DNA of 64,000 bases, taken from contig NZ_BROH01000017.1 in assembly GCF_027923545.1 (NCBI RefSeq), positions 27,345 to 91,344 on the forward strand. The letters run 5' to 3'. The notes under the pieces are model-generated. The model had not been told where the DNA came from and made no database searches. It worked only from the letters and a program-made list of their open reading frames with translations. Shown here in pieces: positions 6,980 to 16,560 of the stretch. The DNA comes from Sinisalibacter aestuarii. Its GTDB lineage: Bacteria > Pseudomonadota > Alphaproteobacteria > Rhodobacterales > Rhodobacteraceae. A program made the position numbers and the translations under genes. The stretch's first letter is position 1. Every line of letters starts with the position of its first letter.

Positions 6980-9020
6980 GATAGCCCTCCTCAATTTTTG
7001 TGAACTCAGGACCATCTGTACGTTTTACGTAGTCGGTGTCTTCTTCGCGCCCTTTAGACTTTGGAGCGTGGTAGACCAAGCTATACTCTTTTCCGATAAA
7101 CGGACGACACTTGTCATCGACTTCCTTGCTCCATTGAGAGTTAGAAGCAAAAACAATCACTTGGTCTGCGAGATCAGGAATGTGCTGCGCAATTTTCTCA
7201 CGGTATTCGCGATCCAAAGCGCCAAACGGTGAGTCCATGATCAAAGGATAAACACCGCCCTTGAAAAAGGTTGTTTTTGCTTTGTTGCGTTCCTTCGCGA
7301 GATTAACCAAACTTGCGATGAAACTCAGGCTGATGACTTGGTTCTCGCCCGTCGACTTCTCAGATACGGGTTGCTTTCCTACCCCCGGGACGTCTTTGAA
7401 GATTCTTAGGGTGTAGTCTCGATCAATCTCTGCATAGAAGTCTTTGCGAAGGATGCTCTGGAAGGTGTCATTTACCTTGGAAGACAAGTGATGGCGTGTC
7501 TCTTCAGCCAGGGCCTCATGCAGGTTGTCTACCAGACTCTTACAAGCTTCGGCAAACTCAAGCTTCTGTCTTGCCAAGTCCTCCTTTTGAGATTTGGATT
7601 GGACCTTCTCGATCTCTTTTTTAACTTTGGCCAGGTCGTCGTTCAGCAGTTCGATCGAATCTTTTGCTTTGGCGATTTTAAGACGTTCGTCGGCTTGAAG
7701 TTTTGTCAGCTCGTTCCGGCGCTCTTCCAGTCGTTTGACATCTTCTATGTCAGAAGACCCCAAGCTGCTGCTGATTTCGTCGAGCTCTTCAGTGATCGCT
7801 TTTAAACGCTTGTTGTAGTCGCTCTCTTTTGATGACCAAGTTGATAACTGTGCATACAGCCTAGTCCTCTCACGAGGCATTGCTCTTAGGTTGCTAACGA
7901 CATCTGTGAAAGCGGCCTCAAGATCCTCTCCAGTAGCTTGGTCACGATAGCCTTCGATCGCTGCTCTTGCTTGCGTGCCCTCTTCTAGTTGAGTTCCACA
8001 AATGCACTTCGCATCGTGTAGCAAGTCGTCTATGAACGTCCGCCTGATCTTGTAAGGTAACTCACCCCTTTTGCGACAGTCTTCAAGAACATTGGAGACA
8101 GACGCCACTGTATCGCTTAGAAAAGCCAGTGCACCCGTCTGCGAGACCAGCTCCATTCTCTCTTGGCTGAGCTTCTCGAGTTCGCCTTCGATTGTACCTC
8201 TCTCGGCCTCCAGACTTCGTCTTTGCTCAGCCTTTGCCTTTACATCGGCAATCTTCTCGTAAGATGCATTGATGGCGTCTAATTCTGTTTGGAAACCCTT
8301 GCTGGATTTCGACGCCGTGTCCCGTTCTTGTTTCCGTTGATCTATCTCTGAGTTGATCCGAGACTCTTTTTCAAGGAGATCGCGGTAGTCAGCTGAAGCC
8401 GTTTCACTTGCTTCCTTCCGAAGATCCTTGATCACCAAACGACCAAGATGATCGCTTGCCCGGTCTATGATTTCTAAGCCCATCAAGGTCTTGATAGCAT
8501 CTCGGATTTCGCCAGAAGCAGACACGTTAGCCAGTTTTTCGATGCGCTCGCCGTTGAAGAAGAAGTACGAGTGCATCTGCTCAGGTATCAATTGATTGAT
8601 CCGGTTGGCAGGATTCTTTGCCGTTTCGTATTTGCCCCGATCATCGATCCAGGACAGGGTTGGAACAGACTTTCCAATTGGTTCGGCTTCCAGCGCTTCT
8701 CCTGTACGCTTGAATTCCTGCTTTCGGTGCACAGTGTAGGTGGAGCCTTCATGCTCAAACTCAAGTTCTAGGCTGAGCTCAGTCACCGCTCCAGGAGAGA
8801 TTTCAGACAAAGCAAGTTCGTTGAGGATTGTTTGCTCGCCAGTATCAAAATCTGTCTTGCCGTATAGAACCCATTTGAAGGCGTTCAAAAGCGAGGTTTT
8901 ACCAGACCCGTTTTCGCCATGAATGACTGTAATTCTCGATGTATCGTCAGAGAGGAATTCTAATTCACACTCACCATAAAACTGGCGGAAGTTCCTTATT
9001 TTTAGACGTAGTATTCTCAC
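6969..9020 (-). CDS. DndD-like SMC-type ATPase (second copy of this kind in the island)
   Basis: A 683-residue ATPase. The N-terminus has Walker A GENGSGKT (35-42) and the FFFNGERIEKLA block (about 153-164) seen in DndD. A long central coiled coil follows, with a C-x-C-G pair (C339, C341) that recalls a Rad50-type zinc hook. The C-terminus has an ABC signature (STGENQVISL) and Walker B (LIMDSPFGALD). The start is GTG at 9020 and overlaps the stop of the 74-residue gene (GTGA). It is clearly related to, but different from, dndD at 18093-20045. Likely a DNA-bound mechanochemical component of the restriction side of the system. Confidence 0.8.
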   Translation of the reverse strand: MRILRLKIRNFRQFYGECELEFLSDDTSRITVIHGENGSGKTSLLNAFKWVLYGKTDFDTGEQTILNELALSEISPGAVTELSLELEFEHEGSTYTVHRKQEFKRTGEALEAEPIGKSVPTLSWIDDRGKYETAKNPANRINQLIPEQMHSYFFFNGERIEKLANVSASGEIRDAIKTLMGLEIIDRASDHLGRLVIKDLRKEASETASADYRDLLEKESRINSEIDQRKQERDTASKSSKGFQTELDAINASYEKIADVKAKAEQRRSLEAERGTIEGELEKLSQERMELVSQTGALAFLSDTVASVSNVLEDCRKRGELPYKIRRTFIDDLLHDAKCICGTQLEEGTQARAAIEGYRDQATGEDLEAAFTDVVSNLRAMPRERTRLYAQLSTWSSKESDYNKRLKAITEELDEISSSLGSSDIEDVKRLEERRNELTKLQADERLKIAKAKDSIELLNDDLAKVKKEIEKVQSKSQKEDLARQKLEFAEACKSLVDNLHEALAEETRHHLSSKVNDTFQSILRKDFYAEIDRDYTLRIFKDVPGVGKQPVSEKSTGENQVISLSFIASLVNLAKERNKAKTTFFKGGVYPLIMDSPFGALDREYREKIAQHIPDLADQVIVFASNSQWSKEVDDKCRPFIGKEYSLVYHAPKSKGREEDTDYVKRTDGPEFTKIEEGYLGH

Positions 9021-9241
9021 CGTTTTACCTCACGCTCGATGAGTTGCTTGATCCGCGCGGCAATCTCTTTCTCAACACTGCCGACGGCACCAAGGTTTCG
9101 ATAACTCTGATATTCATGTTCAATGGATAGGATCTCATTGACGACTTTTCGAGCTTTCGGAGATGCAGCTTCAAGAACTTGTTTTGGAGACTTGTTGTGC
9201 TCGCTCATTCGTAATGCCTTTTCTAGAAGCTTCTGGATCAC
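9017..9241 (-). CDS. Small helical protein between helicase and ATPase
   Basis: A 74-residue, highly charged, mostly helical protein. The frame opens at a GTG (9241) five bases after the helicase stop; an ATG at 9208 preceded by AAAAGG is an alternative start and would give 63 residues. Its stop overlaps the GTG start of the ATPase gene by four bases. No known domain is visible. The tight packing between a helicase and an SMC-like ATPase suggests a small adaptor subunit, but this is not shown by the sequence. Confidence 0.5.
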   Translation of the reverse strand: MIQKLLEKALRMSEHNKSPKQVLEAASPKARKVVNEILSIEHEYQSYRNLGAVGSVEKEIAARIKQLIEREVKR

Positions 9242-9246
9242 ACGCG

Positions 9247-11331
9247 CTAATGGTCAAGGAGGTTAAGGTACTTCTTAATTTCTGTGATCGTAGATAGCGC
9301 TTCACCATGGTTTTCTGCAAGGGTAGCAAATTCATTGAACCTCACCAGTTCACGTTTCATCAGAGATCGCTCCACGTTGGATGGAGCCTGATCTGACAAT
9401 TTTTCCAAATCTGGCACAACGATAAAGTCGTAGATGTAAGCACGGGTCTTCCCTTCAGACCGCCGTAGTACCCGACCCCGTCGTTGGACAAATTCCTTTG
9501 GGTTTGCAGATGAAGCCAAGATGTACGCAGTCCGTGTCATCGGTACATCAACACCTTCATCTAGGCATCGGATGGCCAGCAGCGCCTGTATGTCACCGGC
9601 CGCGAACTGCTTCAATAATATCGACCTTTCGTCGTTGTTCTCTTCCGAAGTGAACGGGCTCGCTCTTAGTCCGAGCTCACCGCCTACCCTAGCAAGTGCT
9701 GTGTCGATGTATCGCTGCCCATCTTCCTTGCTGTCGCCGCAATATATCAGAGTATGAGAGACCTCTCCCTGCTGCTTGAGTAGTTTGATCAGCTCCGGCA
9801 GCTTGTTTCGCGCTTTTCCGATCAGGCGTGCCCGTTTGATCAACAAACGGTTTAGCTGTTCGCCTTTGTCGCTATCCGGCTTGGCTGCTTGGCCAAAAAG
9901 CCTACCGATCCGTACGGAGAGCTCTGCATACTCGTCTTGTTCGTCTTCGTCTAAGTGCACGAGGATCGGATAATAAAGATATCGGCAAAGGTGACCGCCG
10001 CTGATCGCCTTGTCTAAACCGTAGTCCAAAACGATCTCTCCGAAATACCTTTTGAGACCCTCGGTGCCTTCCTCATCCCCGTAGCGTTCAGGTGTCGCCG
10101 TCAGTCCAAGTCTAAACGCTGCGCGCTCCGGGAGGGCCTGTAGGTTGGACGGCGCGCCCAAGTTATGCGCCTCATCGCCAACAAATAGGATGTTCCCATC
10201 AAAGGAGTTCAAGACCGACTGGAACGGTTTATCTGCCATAGACGCATTGACCGCGATGAGCATCACGTGCTGCGTTGCCTTTGATCGCAGTTCATTCAGG
10301 CGCCTCTGGCACTCCTCCATCCAGCGATTGACGCCTCCGTAGCACAAAATGGGTTCGAAGCCGAACTCTTCGGCTTCCCGGGCCCACTGTTCTGCGAGAT
10401 GTTGATACGGAACCGTAACTACGATGCAAAGCTGGCCGTTCTTTTGAGCGACAAAATCGTTCAGCCGCGTCACAGCAGTTAACGCAGTCACGGTCTTGCC
10501 GGTTCCCGTTGCCATGTGGAGGATTCCGCGGCCATTGTTCTTGAACCATTTGCGGATTCCCTCTTCTTGGTAGTCCCGTAGACGCCCGTCGGTGAGGAAG
10601 TGTGCTGGCACACGAGGACAGCTTGATTTTTCTGGCGGGAACAAATCGTAGTGTCGGGAGCTATCCCTGGCCGCGCTGACAAACCGCTCAAGATCTGCTG
10701 AAGAAGGGTCAAACAGTGCTAGGTTTGGATCCAGTCCTCTCCACATTCTGTCGAAGGACGCAGCGATGTGGTTGTTCCGCTCCTGGCTCTCGCTTGACTT
10801 CCAATCACAAAAGACGCTGAAAGCTTCCCAATTGGTGCCGGCTCCACCGGTCAAATTATAAGATCCCTGGAAGCCGACCCGGTTTCCAAACTCATCCGTG
10901 AAGATGCCCTGTTTCGCATGCAGAATTCCGGACAGCCTATTCTTCGGAATGCCTACTTTGAAGGTCAACACCCCATCATGAAGTAGCCATCCGAGTGCCT
11001 CACGCGTATGCTGCGAAAGGTGCCCGTAGAGGTCTTCATATGACCGAGAAATGAGTTCTCGGATACGCTCATCTGAAAACTGACCTTCAACCTGTAGGCT
11101 CTCGAAGTCTTCCAAAGACATTTCGGGTGAAATCACCCACCTCGCTTTGCCACCGTTGAGTGCAAAAGTTGCCATGCCATGGGCTGCATCACGCATCCAC
11201 GCACTGCTAAAGTATCCGACAGCAATGTCATATTTCTGCGCATGCTCGAGAACCGGATCGAAAAAATCTGCCACCGGTTCATGCTCGCTTGTGGTGACAT
11301 AAAAAGGGAGTTTCAGGGTCTCAAAGGACAT
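9247..11331 (-). CDS. Phospholipase-D-like nuclease/SF2 helicase, phosphorothioation-associated restriction enzyme type
   Basis: A 694-residue protein. Counting from the TTG at 11334, the N-terminal part has one phospholipase-D motif, HAK (H139, K141), D147 and GSYN (157-160). The SF2 helicase core follows: Walker A ATGTGKT (275-281), DEAH (387-390), TAT (412-414) and QRRGR (617-621). The ATG at 11331 overlaps the upstream stop (TGATG) and is the likely start. Helicases of this kind are annotated as DNA phosphorothioation system restriction enzymes in some genomes. A single HKD motif would need a dimer for nuclease activity. It probably translocates on DNA and either cuts or blocks unmodified DNA. 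Confidence 0.85.
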   Translation of the reverse strand: MSFETLKLPFYVTTSEHEPVADFFDPVLEHAQKYDIAVGYFSSAWMRDAAHGMATFALNGGKARWVISPEMSLEDFESLQVEGQFSDERIRELISRSYEDLYGHLSQHTREALGWLLHDGVLTFKVGIPKNRLSGILHAKQGIFTDEFGNRVGFQGSYNLTGGAGTNWEAFSVFCDWKSSESQERNNHIAASFDRMWRGLDPNLALFDPSSADLERFVSAARDSSRHYDLFPPEKSSCPRVPAHFLTDGRLRDYQEEGIRKWFKNNGRGILHMATGTGKTVTALTAVTRLNDFVAQKNGQLCIVVTVPYQHLAEQWAREAEEFGFEPILCYGGVNRWMEECQRRLNELRSKATQHVMLIAVNASMADKPFQSVLNSFDGNILFVGDEAHNLGAPSNLQALPERAAFRLGLTATPERYGDEEGTEGLKRYFGEIVLDYGLDKAISGGHLCRYLYYPILVHLDEDEQDEYAELSVRIGRLFGQAAKPDSDKGEQLNRLLIKRARLIGKARNKLPELIKLLKQQGEVSHTLIYCGDSKEDGQRYIDTALARVGGELGLRASPFTSEENNDERSILLKQFAAGDIQALLAIRCLDEGVDVPMTRTAYILASSANPKEFVQRRGRVLRRSEGKTRAYIYDFIVVPDLEKLSDQAPSNVERSLMKRELVRFNEFATLAENHGEALSTITEIKKYLNLLDH

Positions 11332-14300
11332 CAATTTATACCAAAGTCCCCAAGTATCATCCCAAGCATTTCTTCACCTTCGCCCGGCTCTTCCTCCTTA
11401 CTTGCAAACAAGTGGTCGAGCCGGGTCAAATCAGGCGCATCACGCGAGACGAGAGCATCTCGCACCGCTTCAACGTCCAGCACCCCCATTTCTGCAACCT
11501 CTTTGACACGATCACGAATGGCTACGTATTTTGCCACCGCTTCGGGCAGCTCAGTCACTGAAACGATCTTTTCATCCACATCAAAGATTGTGCGATTTTT
11601 CAAGAAGCTCAGTAGTGGTCTGGTCTGAATCTCACCCCAAACGGGGCTCAAGAGTTCTGATAAAGCAAATGCGGTTCTGGGGCCATTCGCTAAAGCGATA
11701 GCGCAAGCCAAAATTAGGTCTGTTTGGCGTTCGTCTGGACCGATGGCTCTGCCTACTAAGTCAAAGCGACCACGGCCGACCGAAACCGCCTCAGGTGAAT
11801 TCTCCAAACCAATTGATATCGATGTTGTAAGAACATCTCTTCGGCCTTCGAGTTCCTGGGCGATCTCTACCAAAGTCATTGATCGCTGCGCTTCTGTTAG
11901 TACGGACATGACTTCTTCGCCCAGGCCGCGGAACTCGGACTTGTTTTCATCAGATGCCACACCGATCATCAGACCTCGTTTGGTCACAAAGCGATCGTCA
12001 TCCTGCACGATGCCAAGCAGCATGTAAGGTCCGAATGCTATCCCAAAGCGCTCTGTCTCGCCTTGAAACAGGTCGGAGAACAAGACTTTGGCGCTTATAA
12101 AACCACCCACACTTTCCAGGTGGGAAAGCGTGCGGTCTCGGATTTCTTGAAGATCACCATCTGTCAGGCTCAAGTTCTCGTAGAGGTCGTATGTTCCTCG
12201 TTCAACGATCAGGGCTTCTTCCATTCCAGAGAGCGTACTTCCGATATGATGAATGCTCTCATCTTTTGCGAAGACTTCGTGCATTCGGGCTCGGATTTCG
12301 TCGCAATGCATCGCGTGGCCCGCTTCGCGAAGTATGAGAATACACCGTACCGTGCTAGGCAAACGGGAAGCAGCTCTAACGAAGTCACCCTCGATTGAAG
12401 CCTCGAAGCGTGCTGACAACTCACCCATGATCTCCGAAAGTGGGTAGTCGGGCAGCGCTGCGGCAATTTCTGACAATCGGATCGGCAGTTTTTGCTCGCG
12501 TATCGCGGAGACGATCCGCTGCCGCAATGAGCCAGATAAGTCTTCCGGCTCATGGCTCATCAAGAGCAGGTCTTGTTCCTGAATCCAACCTGCTTCGGTT
12601 CGAACGCTTTCAGCGTCGAGGAACGATCTCATGTCGCCAAAGGCTAGATCGACCGCAAGACGCTCCTGCGCCGTAAGCAGATTGCTTACAGCACTTATCT
12701 GTTCGTCAGAGACAATTTTCCGGTTCTTGAAGAGCTTTTCCAACGACCCTTCTTGCTCCAGCGCGCCGATCAAAATTTTCTTTGTGCGTTTCGTCTCGAG
12801 CTTTTGCTTTGCTTTTTTCTCAATCTGACGAATACGCTCGCGCGTCACACCATAGTCGGAAGCGACTTGTTCAAGCGTTTCAGTCTGCCCTCTGTTTATG
12901 CCGTACCGCCGCTGAAGAACGTCTTGCTGCCGATCGTTGAGGGTCAAAATACATCCCTCAATGATTTCGGTCACCGTCAATTCTTCGACCGAAGCACGTT
13001 CGGAGGCCTTAATGTCTTCAGGCTTAATATTGCCAAGTTCGAATATGCTTGTGAGCGATGTATGGGAAACAAATTCGCCTTGCAGCAAACGTCTAAGATC
13101 GGGCGCGATCTCGCTACGCACACCGCAAAAACAGAGACGCGCCTCAATCATCTTGGTTACGATCTCGTCCAGCTGTTCGATGCTTTTTCGTCCGCAGCCT
13201 GGCAGCGATCGAATGCGCAACGCGGTCTCATTGTATGTCTTTAGGAAATCCACAAAGCTCTGCCGGTGCTCTACCTGGTCAATTTTGAGAAGGTTTGTGA
13301 GTCTTGTAGGCGGCGACCATTCAAAAAGTTCATCAGGATAGATCATTCCAGAGAAGAACACTTCAGCGGCCCTAAGTGCTCGTTGGAAGTCACCTTCTCC
13401 GCTTGGGACCGCTTTCTGGTCACCTTGAAGATCAGTTTTGCTCGGTACAAAACTGCGCATGATTAGGTCGAGTTCATCTGCCGACTTGCGCCCGAGGTTC
13501 GGCAGTTTCAAGAAAGCTTGCCGGGCATGTTCCGGCGCTTTCATGTACTCTCTTACGGTAGCAACTGGCAGACGATGCGAGTGTGCAGAGATCGCATTCA
13601 AGAGGCGAACGGAGCAATCGGCTTCACGTACGACATCGACGATGCTGTCTGCTGCGGTCTGCCGGCCCTGATCGAGTTTGCGCGCGAACTTCCTCACAAG
13701 GTCATCAAGTTCCGTTGCGGTCTTTTCGCCAGAGTTTTCGAGCTGCCGGAAAGCTTCTCGCGCAGCGTCAGGCGCTCGCATGTAGACCGCGACCGTTTTT
13801 GCGGGCAACTCACCTTCGGCATTGCGCAACACATTAATAAGACGCGTTGACGCGAAACTCTGTATCGCCAGGTCCAGAAGACGTTCTTCTTCAGGATTAT
13901 TTTGAGAAGCGGACCGAGCAGACTGATTTAGTCGACTGTTGGAGGTGTCTGCGGCTTGTTGTTTCGAAGGGATGCCCTGATGCGCCTCATCGATGGCCAA
14001 GCCCAATTTCATGACCGTCAAGTCATCGTCAGAAGTCGCCTCAGCTGAATCAATGTGGCCCGCGTCCATCGCTTCGGGCGTCACTGCAAGCTCGGTGACA
14101 TGGTCTAAAGTCAGGGAAGGACTTTCCAACACGAGCACGGCCGCCGGTTCGGGATCGCCTCCTAGTTCGGCTCCGATCACACCGATTTTGGCTTCGGATA
14201 ATAAATTTCTTGAGACGTGCTGGGCATCGGACACGGCGAAGGGACTTTGTGCGCGGGTTGCGGCGCCAGGTGCCTTTGGCACAGTCTTCACCGTTTCGCC

Positions 14301-14342
14301 GCTCACGAGAGCTTTCAGCTTCTTGCCCAGTCTTGACAGCAT
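11331..14342 (-). CDS. Large DNA-binding protein with alpha-CTD-like repeats and a sigma-70 region 4-like domain
   Basis: A 1003-residue protein with an unusual order of parts. Residues 1-150 look disordered. Three repeats of about 50 residues (166-220, 246-298, 347-400) end in motifs such as LPNLGRKSADELD and LPGCGRKSIEQLD, which look like the helix-hairpin-helix of the RNA polymerase alpha C-terminal domain. Residues 463-520 contain LTLNDRQQDVLQRRYG and GVTRERIRQIEKKAKQKL, a clear sigma-70 region 4 helix-turn-helix. The C-terminal half has repeated winged-helix-like segments that may be HARE-HTH modules. There is no sigma region 2, so it is not a working sigma factor. A possible promoter, TTGAAC-N17-TTACCT, lies at 14379-14407. 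Confidence 0.7.
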   Translation of the reverse strand: MLSRLGKKLKALVSGETVKTVPKAPGAATRAQSPFAVSDAQHVSRNLLSEAKIGVIGAELGGDPEPAAVLVLESPSLTLDHVTELAVTPEAMDAGHIDSAEATSDDDLTVMKLGLAIDEAHQGIPSKQQAADTSNSRLNQSARSASQNNPEEERLLDLAIQSFASTRLINVLRNAEGELPAKTVAVYMRAPDAAREAFRQLENSGEKTATELDDLVRKFARKLDQGRQTAADSIVDVVREADCSVRLLNAISAHSHRLPVATVREYMKAPEHARQAFLKLPNLGRKSADELDLIMRSFVPSKTDLQGDQKAVPSGEGDFQRALRAAEVFFSGMIYPDELFEWSPPTRLTNLLKIDQVEHRQSFVDFLKTYNETALRIRSLPGCGRKSIEQLDEIVTKMIEARLCFCGVRSEIAPDLRRLLQGEFVSHTSLTSIFELGNIKPEDIKASERASVEELTVTEIIEGCILTLNDRQQDVLQRRYGINRGQTETLEQVASDYGVTRERIRQIEKKAKQKLETKRTKKILIGALEQEGSLEKLFKNRKIVSDEQISAVSNLLTAQERLAVDLAFGDMRSFLDAESVRTEAGWIQEQDLLLMSHEPEDLSGSLRQRIVSAIREQKLPIRLSEIAAALPDYPLSEIMGELSARFEASIEGDFVRAASRLPSTVRCILILREAGHAMHCDEIRARMHEVFAKDESIHHIGSTLSGMEEALIVERGTYDLYENLSLTDGDLQEIRDRTLSHLESVGGFISAKVLFSDLFQGETERFGIAFGPYMLLGIVQDDDRFVTKRGLMIGVASDENKSEFRGLGEEVMSVLTEAQRSMTLVEIAQELEGRRDVLTTSISIGLENSPEAVSVGRGRFDLVGRAIGPDERQTDLILACAIALANGPRTAFALSELLSPVWGEIQTRPLLSFLKNRTIFDVDEKIVSVTELPEAVAKYVAIRDRVKEVAEMGVLDVEAVRDALVSRDAPDLTRLDHLFASKEEEPGEGEEMLGMILGDFGIN

Positions 14343-14490
14343 GTTGCCTGCTTGCCCCCCAGTAACGTACTAAGAACAAGGTAAAATACCCTTTGATGCT
14401 CGTTCAATCTATCAAGTGCGGTGGTCAAATGCCACTTGTTCCGCAGTTCGCTGAGCTCTTTTGTACCGGTTGAGTCATTGCGCGCACTTC

Positions 14491-16494
14491 TCAACTGCTG
14501 ACTGCAATCGCCGGAACGCTCTCATCTAGGTCATCTCTAAGATCAAATTGCGGGGTCAACACTGCGAAGTCGCCCAATTTCAACACACGATGTGAGGTCT
14601 CTAAGCTTTCGGGGGCAATCAATAGCTCAACAGGATTCTGGAGCGACCACAGAATTCGATCGGTCGTCAGCTCTTCTTTTTTTGTGATCCAACGCGTGGA
14701 AACGACACGGCCACTCTGATCCGTGTAGTCGACTTTTGCTCCAGTCGTGATTGCCTTGCGGCCGACCTCGCCCATCACTGGTACTCCCTCAAATTGCCAC
14801 CCATCAAGTAAGTCGTTATTGGTGAGAACTAGCGGTTGAATATGATGGACTTCCTCCGCCAACTGTTTTCCTGCAACTGAGACCAACCAGTTTTTGTTGG
14901 ACTTTATGAACTCAGCAGCGGCAGCCGCTTGACGGCAGCCCCATTCGATTGTTTGGCGGCTGCGCCAATGATCGTAGCAAGTTATATTGGAGCCGATCAG
15001 TGCCTTTACTTCAACTACAAGAAGTAGGTCATTCTTCTTTAGCAGGAGGTCGACCTCTGTCGCAGTCTGACCTGCCACGCGCAGTCGCTTGTTCCGACCA
15101 ATCAACTGCCAATCTGAGTCTTCGAACGACTTTGCTAAGAACTCCTCCCAAACATGGCCATAGGCATCCCCAACTTTTCCGCCCGAAAGCAATGCCTCTC
15201 TAACCTTGAGATTCCATAATTCTGGATCTCCATTGAGTAGCCAAAGTGTGTCATCTTCTGAGACGCTCAGGAATGGCCGACGTACAAGGTCGTGGTGGCT
15301 CTTTGTAGGAAGAGTGCTTGAGAGCGCTTTGATAGTTTCAGCTACCTGTTTTCCACCAACACTCGAAACAGCCGACTCAATCAGACTTGAGGGGATTGGA
15401 ACGGATGTTCGTCGACGGAAAGATCTGGGAAAGGCCTTCTGTACGGCATCAGCCGCCATGCCAAACCAAGTCAGACACATTGAAGTAAGGTAGTATGTCG
15501 CATGATCCTGCTTTCCGGCGCGTGCCGATGCAACCACCAGAAGATCATCTTCTGCTTCCACTTGAGCAAGTCTGGCAGAGCTTTGACGTAGCAGGGATTC
15601 CATGTCGATCTGGCGAGGATTTTCGCCCACAAAACCAGCGTAGAATTCTAAGGCTTCTGTTAGTACCGAGGTTTCGGAGGCCTTCAACATTTCACGCACA
15701 TACCGCTCATTGCGCGGTAGATGCATAACGCCAATGAGCTTGCGTCGAATAGCTAGGTTCAGCATCAAGCTTCGCTTTTTATCGGCGTATTCTAGGCGTG
15801 CTTCTATTGGTGAGCCTGTCTGAAGCTTCGAAACCACAAGATCACCATATGAAACAGAGTCCATAACCCAATCCAAGCTATTCACTTCAGAGGCGAGTTG
15901 AATAGCCTTGTAGAACCGTCGTATTGAGGACAAGCGCGTACTAGGTGAGAGCTTCCGGGCGCTAGGGTCGACGACTTTCCTAGAAGCGTAGTTGAGTGCT
16001 CTGAGTGCCGCGAAAAGTACGTCATTTGCGATTCCGTTCCGGTCGTGAATGCACTTCTCGTAATCCGCTACGGTTTGGTCTTCTTTGGGAGCACCGATAG
16101 TGAGCTTAGAGAAAAAGCGGTCTAGTGCTTTGTCGAATATTTGCAGAAGTTCTTCGATCGAGACCTTCGGAAAGTTGTTCAAGCAGCTTTTAAGCCGCGC
16201 CTCTGAGTGTTCCTTAGATTTTTGCCATGGCCCAATGAATGACAAATAGTTGGAGTACTCTGCGAGTTCTTCCGGGCTGAGAACTGTGGAAGCCACCGTC
16301 CTTACAATTTCGACTACAGGTTCATGTTCTGCTGCGTAGTTTTTAACAAGCAGTTTTTGTTCGCGAATTGCCTTAAGGAGGCTAAGTGTCGGTTGCGTTG
16401 CCAACGTGCGTTGGAAGCGTTGACTGTCACCCTCAGCAAGTGCTGAGCGCAGTTGTTTGACTGTCTTGTAAGTCTGCTTTCGCTCAGCATCCAT
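14491..16494 (-). CDS. Large protein with C-terminal PD-(D/E)XK nuclease-like motif
   Basis: A 667-residue protein. Residues 1-430 are helical and carry no motif I recognise. Near residues 478-497 is TEVDLLLKKNDLLLVVEVKA, where the Asp and the Glu-x-Lys have the spacing of a PD-(D/E)XK nuclease core, preceded by WEEFLAKSF, a helix that often carries the first acidic residue. A Gln/Arg-rich helix after it (RQTIEWGCRQ) also fits this fold. It starts 66 bp after dndA and 148 bp before the next gene, so it may be transcribed with either. Candidate effector nuclease of the island; no experimental homologue is known to me. Confidence 0.65.
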   Translation of the reverse strand: MDAERKQTYKTVKQLRSALAEGDSQRFQRTLATQPTLSLLKAIREQKLLVKNYAAEHEPVVEIVRTVASTVLSPEELAEYSNYLSFIGPWQKSKEHSEARLKSCLNNFPKVSIEELLQIFDKALDRFFSKLTIGAPKEDQTVADYEKCIHDRNGIANDVLFAALRALNYASRKVVDPSARKLSPSTRLSSIRRFYKAIQLASEVNSLDWVMDSVSYGDLVVSKLQTGSPIEARLEYADKKRSLMLNLAIRRKLIGVMHLPRNERYVREMLKASETSVLTEALEFYAGFVGENPRQIDMESLLRQSSARLAQVEAEDDLLVVASARAGKQDHATYYLTSMCLTWFGMAADAVQKAFPRSFRRRTSVPIPSSLIESAVSSVGGKQVAETIKALSSTLPTKSHHDLVRRPFLSVSEDDTLWLLNGDPELWNLKVREALLSGGKVGDAYGHVWEEFLAKSFEDSDWQLIGRNKRLRVAGQTATEVDLLLKKNDLLLVVEVKALIGSNITCYDHWRSRQTIEWGCRQAAAAAEFIKSNKNWLVSVAGKQLAEEVHHIQPLVLTNNDLLDGWQFEGVPVMGEVGRKAITTGAKVDYTDQSGRVVSTRWITKKEELTTDRILWSLQNPVELLIAPESLETSHRVLKLGDFAVLTPQFDLRDDLDESVPAIAVSS

Positions 16495-16560
16495 GGAAGT
16501 TCGTAGCCTTTATTGCTATCCTACCTATACCTCTCGAAATTGTGGCGGATCGGCTGGTTT

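Noticed and set aside
11331..14342. A working sigma factor encoded by the 1003-residue gene
   Set aside because: Only region 4 is recognisable; no region 2 motif is visible, so promoter melting is not expected.
4651..16494. Presence of classical dndF, dndG or dndH
   Set aside because: None of the eight proteins shows the expected makeup, for example an HerA/FtsK-like DndH ATPase; the helicase here is SF2 with a PLD motif.
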